Shown here: positions 56,855 to 64,000 of the stretch, in pieces | How the letters are laid out: each line of letters begins with the position of its first letter | Position numbering within the stretch: the stretch's first letter is position 1 | NCBI RefSeq assembly: GCF_002105155.1 | Contig: NW_019029024.1 | Span: 140,001 to 204,000 of the forward strand | Direction: 5' to 3' | Source of the DNA: Lobosporangium transversale | Lineage: Eukaryota > Mortierellomycota > Mortierellomycetes > Mortierellales > Mortierellaceae | DNA length: 64,000 nt | Translations under genes and position numbers: made by a program | Notes under the pieces: generated by a model | Database searches by the model: none | Told to the model about the DNA's origin: nothing | What the model saw: only the letters and a program-made list of their open reading frames with translations

Positions 56855-59067
56855 ATGGCTGAAAAATCAAAATACAACACGACTGAAAAGTCAGAACGTA
56901 ATGAATATACTCAAGAAAAGGCCACTCAGCTTACTGAAGACAGTTTGGAGATAAGCAATCTAACAGATCAAGATGAGTTTGTCTATGAGCCTCACCAATT
57001 CACTTGGTACGCCCAATTGCTCTTGCACATTTTGATTTTTACTCGAGACTTTTTTAAAAACAAAAACAGTTTGGTATATAACGTGCTTGGACTGTTTCGG
57101 CTTGTTTTTTTAACACATCATTTCTCTCTCTGCTTCACTCCCCTGGACGTACCTCATCTAGGCGTGCTGCAATCGTAGGCTCCTTATTAGGATGCGTTGT
57201 TGCTGCAAGTAACTTGTACTTGGGTCTAAAGATCGGCTGGACCTTTGGTGCTGCCCTCTGGGGTTCCATCTTTGGTTTCTTGGTCCTTAAATCCTTGTCC
57301 AGGTTTACAGGTTCTGTGTTCGGGCCCAAAGAAAACACAGTTTGCCAGACTGCTGCCACAGCCTCTGGTGGTCTCTCCAGTGGGTTTGTAACTGCTATCC
57401 CTGCCATGTACCGCATGGGTCTCATGAAGGACCGGACTCCAAGTGACGACGTTGTATCGCTACTTCTCTGGACAATGACCGCCGCTTTCTTCGGCACTTT
57501 CTTTGCTGTTCCCCTCCGTTCTCACTTCGTCATCAACCAGGATCTCGTTTTCCCCACCCCACGAGCCGCTGCTGAGACTATCAAGAACTTGCACAGGGCC
57601 GGTTCCGCGGCTGCTAAGGATGCTCGTGATGCTGGCAGGGCTATGATGATTTCCTTTGCCACAGCCATGATCTGGGCCATTATTGGATTCTTCATTCCTG
57701 GAATCTTTGGAACTATCCATATCCTTTACTACATTGGCAAGGCTGCCAACTATACAAAGATGATGAATGCTGATGCTGAGTGGGGCTGGGCCTTTACCTG
57801 GGATTGGGCCTTCTTTGGCGCTGGTTTGATGACTCCTGGAAGCACTGTCTTCTCGTTCTTGTTAGGAGAGCTGATTGCCTTTGGTATTGCTGGTCCTCTC
57901 ATGACCTCTGCCGGCTATTTGACCGGACGTGGTGGCTTTCCTCCTCCACCAGCCATTGGTTCTGCTCAGTCATGGTTCCTTTGGCCTGGTGTCGGAATGA
58001 TGGTCTTCACTGCTTTCACTGAACTCGGAGTTCGCTACGAGTCACTCAAGCATGGTATTTTGTCTGCTGTCCACGGAGGTCGTAACTTGATCCGCAAGCT
58101 GCAAAAGAAGGAAGCCTTGGTCAGAAGCTCCGATTATGTTTCTAAAGATACTACCCCTGCTCACGAAATGATTCCTGCCTCGTGGTGGCTTTCCGGCCTT
58201 GCTGTGTCAGGCATTTTTACTATCCTGGTCATGTATTTCTATTTTGACGTCCCAGTTTACGCCACTATCGGAGCCATTATTCTGTCGTTCATGCTCGCCT
58301 TTGTTGGTCTTCAAGCCTCAGGTGAGACCGATATCAACCCTACTGGAGCTGTTGCCAAGGTCACTCAGCTAGTTTTCTCTCGTGTTCCTGGTGCCGATCT
58401 TGCCACTGTTCAGAAGACCAACTTGATGTGCGCCAACATTGCTGCCTCAGTCTGCTCTCAGTCTGTTGACATGGTTGGGGACCTTAAGACTGCCCAGTTG
58501 CTCAATGCTTCTCCCAAGGCCATGTTCTGGGCCCAGATGGTTGGATCAGTCTTTGCTGTTGGTGTCGCCATCCCTCTGTTCTTGCTTTACACCCAGGCCT
58601 ATCCATGTGTACTCAACCCTAATCTTCCTGGGAAATGCCAATTCGAAGCCCCTTCGGTCGTTGCATGGGAAAATGTTTGCAAGATTTTGACCGGCGACGG
58701 TTCCATTCCCAGGGAGTCGATGATTTTGACCATCGTCTTGTGTATCCTTGGAGTCGTCAACGTTATTGTTCGTGTCAAGTTCGTCCCTGATGCATGGAAG
58801 TCTTACTGGATCAACCTGAACGCTGTTGGCCTTGGATTTATTAACCCTTCACCTAGCATTGTTTTTGCCATGCTGGTTGGCTGGACAGCTGGACATATCT
58901 GGAAGCGTACAAACATACGGAGCCATGAGCGTCTTATGTATTCTGTCAGTGCTGGTTTAATTAGTGGCGTTGGTATCGCAGGTTTGCTCAATGCTGCTTT
59001 GACCATAGGTGGTGTTGAAGAAGGTCCTGTTAGAGTCGGGTGCGGTGATGATGGCATTCTCTGCTAA
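56855..59067 (+). CDS. OPT-family transporter, paralogue 1
   Basis: Exons 56855-57006 and 57162-59067 give 685 residues. A hydrophilic N-terminus of about 50 residues ends FVYEPHQFTW at the splice. The body then has about 14-16 hydrophobic segments beginning AIVGSLLGCVVAASNLYLG. Family features are HFVINQDLVFPTPRAAAETI, GGFPPPPAIG, LQASGETDINPTGAVAKVTQ and VKFVPDAWKSYW. The GETDINP motif places it near the YSL-like/YGL114W branch of the oligopeptide transporter family rather than the classic tetra/pentapeptide Opt1 group. It probably brings peptides or metal-chelate complexes into the cell by proton symport; the substrate is unknown. A second gene 3 kb downstream is its close paralogue, and stretches of both are identical base for base. 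An A-rich run follows the stop codon. Confidence 0.93.
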
Positions 59068-59079
59068 AAAAACGATGAG

Positions 59080-59110
<31 letters not shown>

Positions 59111-61420
59111 ATTGGCGACTGTAGCTTCCTTCACCTTGTACCATAATGATATTTAAATATAATAAACTCGTAAAAACTATCATATGATTGCGTGCAAAAT
59201 TTCTTTGATGTTTTCTGTACTAATAAAAAATAACAATATTAACAGTAACGGAAATAAAGATAAAAAGAAAAAGAACCGTATTATAAATTCACCGCCTGCT
59301 TACAAAATATACAACTTCAACCTTGGAAAGAGATTTGGTTTAAGGAAAGATAGGGGTTTTGAAATGAAAGGAATGAGTGGTAGGGAACGTAAACAGTAAC
59401 AGATTTACAATAGTTCATCCATTTCATTTATTTGCGACAAGTAGCCTTGTGATCATGGTATTTCCACACAACTCAACAAACAACTCTCGAAGGAGAAAGA
59501 GGGGAGGGGGGAAGCGAGAAGAAGAGTTTTTAGGTAAGAGTGTTGTGGCGCATGGCCGTCTGCATGGAAGCTCGGAAGTGCTTCCGAATCTTTTTTACTT
59601 TATTTGAGTTCCATGGTCAATTCATTATAAATATTATATAATACTTTTCTGCATTACGCAGTGACTTTCTACTTGCCTCGTTTCTGTGGCAAGTTGATAA
59701 TTATTATATATATATATATGATGGGCTATGAATATGTGTTAAAGCTCAATAGGAGTTGATCCGTTGATCCATTCAACTTGGGTTTTCATCAGAGTCATGG
59801 GAGAAAATAGGAAGAACAAATACTATTGAGTACATGAACAGGGACATGCGTGTAAACAGACAATAGGCATAAGGATTTTTTTCTTTTTTTTTTTTCTCTT
59901 AAAAAAAAAAAAAGAGAGAGATGGTTGGAGCAAAGGGTATATATATTTATATATATAAATGTATAAATGGTATTTGGTTGGAATGATCCCTTTCAAGTGA
60001 AATGTGCTTTGACCAAAAAGAAAAGCGTGCCTGGTTAAAATCTGACACAATGCACAGAACGAATGGCAAGTTGTACACATGGCAAAAGAATACGGACATT
60101 AATTAACAGGATTGACTAGCGTCGATCGATGGCGATGAGACCATTCGTGAATGATGTTGCGAGGGTTGAATAGAACCTTTTTTTTTTTTTCTTTTCCAAC
60201 CCTCTTTTTTCTTCAGTCTTTCATGTCCATAGATTAATGTAATTCATGTTCTCACGAGCCCGAGAAAGCTAAATTGTTTAATGCTTAATAGGAGGATAAC
60301 TGATTTGTTCCCAGGGATGTCCGTGTGCGAGTTTGACCAATCGCTTTGATTCCATGGGTACGATTAAAAGATGCATGTAAACAAATGAGTTTGTAAATAA
60401 AGTTCCTCTTCTTTTCTAGACATACACCAAACAGAAGCTTATAATGGAGTGGAAGTCGATCCGAACGATCCTCCGTCATGTTTATACACGGACAGTTCCG
60501 GCGAGACATAATATGGGAGCACAGGCATGTGTGCGTGCATACATCCACATCCACACACAAAATGGGCTTTTTTTTTTTTAAAAAAAAAAAAAAAGAACAA
60601 TGTTATACAAACTTCCAGTGCTTGTCTACATTCTACATGTCGTTGAACACAATGTAAAAGGTATTATCCTTTATTTCCTACATTTTTATGTGGAAGAAAC
60701 TGCTGGGCATTCAAGTGTAGAATCATATGATGGTGGACTGAGAGTCATTCCTCTCATAATCACGATCATAATCATAATCATGAAGCTCATTATTTAATAA
60801 TGAACTAAATCAGGCTGTTAAGATTATGCATGTCTGTAGTCTTTAGACCATGAAATGGTTGTAAGCCAAATAAGATTAAACACACACTTAACCCTGAGAA
60901 AGTTTCGTGCTCATTTTAGAGCTTTAATTGATTGGATAAGAGGAAAATGAATTAAATACAAGGTAAACTAAAATACGAACGTTCATATATTTTATGTACT
61001 ATCTGCATCATAAATGAATGACCGTGGGGAGTGATTGCAAACCATGCAATATCATCCGTACATGATTATGCCTTGTTTACTCAAAATTATTTCTTGGAAT
61101 TCTTTTACCAATGAATTGCATTACCAACAAACCTGGCTCTTTCGTTGCGCTTTGTGTCTCTTTCCTGTCTCTCTCTCTCACACTCTTTCACAAGTATACT
61201 GGCTGACCCAACTCTAAGGGATCTCTTCCCATAGGTCTGTGGTCACTCTTCCGGAAGGTTTTTTCTTTTTCTTCTTCTTCTTCTGCATTGTTGGTGTTGG
61301 GCCAGACCCTTTCATTTTTCAAACCAAGGTTCCAAGTGCTCACACACATACCCACACACAACCATTACACAAACAAGGATTGTTCACATTCAAAGCATCA
61401 TTGAACCGCCCTCCTCTCCA

Positions 61421-61451
<31 letters not shown>

Positions 61452-62058
61452 GCCTCTCTAGATTGTACTGCAAAAAAGACGAAAGAACAACCCTGTAACG
61501 AACAATGCTGCTCGCACAAGCATTATTGAATAATATTTTTAACATTCGCCTTTTTAGGACAGAGAAACACTAGAGGAAAAAAAAGTTTTTTTTTTCTTTT
61601 TTTTTTCTTACCATTGCGCCTCTTGCGACGATAATAACACTAAAAGAACTCCAACAGTGAAGGTGCCACATGATGAATCAACATTTCTATCCACTCATTC
61701 ACTTCCAATCGACAGAAGGTTCTAACCTGCTGGGAACATCTCAAAATGCATCGTTCGCGTGAGAAGGCGTACATGTATTTGTTTTATTATTATTTTTTTT
61801 TTGCTCCCAAACTCAAACTTTACGCTTGCAGCCCTCTCTTTGAGTCCTTGATATCTTTTTGACATTCATCCTCTGGTATAAAAACGATCGACCTCCCCCT
61901 TTTTTCTTTTGTTTCCTCGTCCTTCATTCGCTTGAGAACCATAACCGCCTCCTTCTCCTCTCCTCTCGTTGCTCATCCTCTTATTCCGCCACCTGCAGCT
62001 CCTCTTTCCTCCCTACAACCCATATACCACCTATATTAATTTATAATTTTTTCTCGTC
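59068..62058. other. Long intergenic region between the OPT paralogues
   Basis: Nearly 3 kb in which I find no gene, tRNA or mobile element. It is A/T-rich with many homopolymers (for example A27 at 59081-59107 and T runs near 61428-61451 and 61590), TA dinucleotide repeats near 59706-59720 and 59940-59960, and long C/T tracts from 61140 on. Its size fits an extended regulatory region of the second OPT gene. Confidence 0.5.
61877..61884 (+). promoter_or_regulatory. TATA box of the second OPT gene
   Basis: TATAAAAA, 182 nt before the ATG at 62059, followed by a dense C/T-rich leader (CCTTCTCCTCTCCTCTCG). Confidence 0.5.
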
Positions 62059-64000
62059 ATGGCTTCGCCAGTGAATGAAAAGTCGCAGTATGGCGACTAT
62101 GAGCCTGATCAAAAGATTGAAGCCAAAACTGTCGATCTTGCTGAACATCCCGAAGAGGAGGAGTTTGTTTATGAGCCCCAGCAGTTCACTTGGTAAGATG
62201 ACTAGACGATTGTCAGTCCTAATTTGTTCTATTCTTGTTTTTATTATAAAAAATTAACGCCTCATTTCCAACGACTTGGTATTAGGCGTGCATCGATTGT
62301 CGGTTCACTTTTGGGATGCGTTGTTGCTGCAAGTAACTTGTACTTGGGTCTAAAGATCGGTTGGTCCTTTGGTGCTGCCCTCTGGGGTTCCATCTTTGGT
62401 TTCTTGGTCCTTAAATCCATGTCCAAGGTTACCGGCTCTGTGTTTGGACCCAAAGAGAACGCCGTCTGCCAAGCTGCCGCTACTTCCTCTGGAGGTCTCT
62501 CCAACGGTTTTGTCACTGCTATTCCCGCCATGTACCGCATGGGTCTTATGGGTAGCAGAGATCCTCAGGACCATATTGCTGATCTTTTCCTTTGGACTGC
62601 CTGTGCTGCATTCTTCGGTATGCTCTTTGCTGTTCCCCTCCGTTCTCACTTCGTCATCAACCAGGATCTCGTTTTCCCCACCCCACGTGCCGCTGCTGAG
62701 ACCATCAAGAACTTGCACAGGGCCGGTTCCGCAGCTGCTAAGGATGCTCGTGATGCTGGCAGGGCTATGATGACCTCCTTCATCTTTGCAATGGTTTGGG
62801 CTGTTATCGGATTCTTCATTCCTGGAATCTTCACGACTATTCACATCTTCTTCCTCATTGGCAAGGCTACTGGTTACGATGCATTGATGAATGCTGATAG
62901 GGTATGGGGCTGGGCCTTCTCCTGGGATTGGGCCTTCTTTGGCGCTGGTTTGATGACTCCTGGAAGCACTGTCTTCTCGTTCTTGTTAGGAGAGCTGATT
63001 GCCTTTGGTATTGCTGGTCCTCTCATGACCTCTGCCGGCTATTTGACCGGACGTGGTGGCTTTCCTCCTCCACCAGCCATTGGTTCTGCTCAGTCATGGT
63101 TCCTTTGGCCTGGTGTCGGAATGATGGTCTTCACTGCTTTCACTGAACTCGGAGTTCGCTACGAGTCACTCAAGCATGGTATTTTGTCTGCTGTCCACGA
63201 AGCTCGCAACTTGATCCGCAAGCTGCAAAAGAAGGGAGCTGTGGAACAGAATACTGACTATGTTTCTAAAGATACTACTCCTGCTCACGAATTGATTCCT
63301 ACCTGGTGGTGGCTCAGCGGCTTGCTTGTTTCCGGCATTGTTACTATCATCGTCATGAAAGTGAGCTTTAATGTTCCCATCTATGCTACTTTTGGAGCCC
63401 TCATTCTGTCGTTCATGCTCGCCTTTGTTGGTCTTCAAGCCTCAGGTGAGACCGATATCAACCCTACTGGAGCTGTTGCCAAGGTCACTCAGCTAGTTTT
63501 CTCTCGTGTTCCTGGTGCCGATCTTGCCACTGTTCAGAAGACCAACTTGATGTGCGCCAACATTGCTGCCTCAGTCTGCTCTCAGTCTGTTGACATGGTT
63601 GGAGACCTTAAGACTGCCCAGTTGCTCAATGCTTCTCCCAAGGCCATGTTCTGGGCCCAGGTGGTTGGATCAGTCTTTGCTATTGCTGTTGCCATCCCTC
63701 TGTTCTTGCTTTACACCAAGGCCTACCCATGTGTGCTTGATTCAAGCATTAAAAACTGTCAATTCGAAACCCCTGCTGTCGTTGCATGGGAGAATGTGTG
63801 CAAACTCTTGACTGGTACGGGCTCCGTTCCAAGAGAGTCGATGATTTTGACCATCGTCTTGTGTATCCTTGGAGTCGTCAACGTTATTGTTCGTGTCAAG
63901 TTCGTCCCTGATGCATGGAAGCCTTACTGGATCAACCTGAACGCTGTTGGTCTTGGATTCATCAACCCTTCACCTGTTTACCCTGTCGCCATCCTCTGCG
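62059..64000 (+). CDS. OPT-family transporter, paralogue 2 (3' partial)
   Basis: Exons 62059-62192 and 62286 to beyond the window end; 616 residues are visible and the last membrane segments are missing. The gene structure equals paralogue 1: a single intron in phase 2 right after FVYEPQQFTW. The hydrophilic N-terminus differs (MASPVNEKSQYGDYEPDQ), while the transporter body is mostly the same, with GETDINP and VKFVPDAWKPYW. Blocks such as 62921-63199 match paralogue 1 at every base including silent sites, while neighbouring parts, for example the loop after KLQKK (63230-63400), differ strongly. It has the same predicted role as a proton-coupled peptide or metal-chelate importer. The differing loops may set substrate range or regulation. 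Confidence 0.93.

Noticed and set aside
59706-59720. TA dinucleotide repeats as a possible replication origin or mobile-element scar
   Set aside because: Short and common in A/T-rich spacers; no supporting structure.
1-64000. CRISPR arrays, prokaryotic operons, integrated virus genes
   Set aside because: No spacer-repeat arrays, ribosome binding sites or viral hallmark genes are visible; all genes are eukaryotic with spliceosomal introns.

Overview
This 64 kb window is nuclear DNA from a filamentous fungus. It carries protein genes with many short GT-AG introns (mostly about 70-110 nt), pyrimidine-rich upstream regions, TATA-like boxes about 30-180 nt before several start codons, and no bacterial-type operons. 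The gene set points to an early-diverging fungus, most likely of the Mortierella type. It includes a CblD/MMADHC-like cobalamin protein, a FAM72 homologue, a bacterial/plant-type 2-isopropylmalate synthase and a Crypton-like tyrosine-recombinase element. The lineage is an inference, not something the sequence proves.

Layout. 1-6.1 kb: the 3' part of a glutamine-rich transcription-coactivator-like gene, convergent with a GRAM/VASt lipid-transfer protein. 7.8-18.2 kb: C1-RhoGAP protein, UDP-glucose 4-epimerase, a PrmC/Mtq1-type methyltransferase, a small basic protein, the CblD-like protein and glutaminyl cyclase. 18.2-25 kb: the MOT1/BTAF1 Swi2/Snf2 ATPase in 11 exons. 25.9-35.5 kb: lipid phosphatase, 2-isopropylmalate synthase, Ctf8, an MDR oxidoreductase, SDF2 and FAM72. 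36-46.2 kb: casein kinase 2 alpha, a DEAD-box helicase, an M49 peptidase and COX15. 46.2-49 kb: an orphan small reading frame and a low-complexity single-pass membrane protein. 49.3-55.8 kb: two practically identical 3.27-kb mobile elements in direct tandem. 56.9-64 kb: two OPT-family transporter paralogues, the second cut by the window end.

Most genes are unrelated housekeeping functions: transcription (MOT1), sister-chromatid cohesion (Ctf8), mitochondrial biogenesis (COX15, the methyltransferase, possibly the DEAD-box helicase), ER quality control (SDF2), signalling (CK2, RhoGAP), leucine synthesis and galactose metabolism. The accessory part is 49-64 kb.

The most notable signal is the tandem pair at 49307-55844. 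Each unit encodes a four-exon protein with an NDC10_II/Crypton-like recombinase domain. The same 7-bp core (ATAGATT) stands at the left edge, the junction and the right edge. The units differ, as far as I could compare them, only by one A in a poly-A run. This fits integration of a circular intermediate next to a resident copy by a tyrosine recombinase, although unequal recombination or an assembly artefact would look alike. All splice models here were made by eye; the joined exons of every multi-exon gene keep an open frame.
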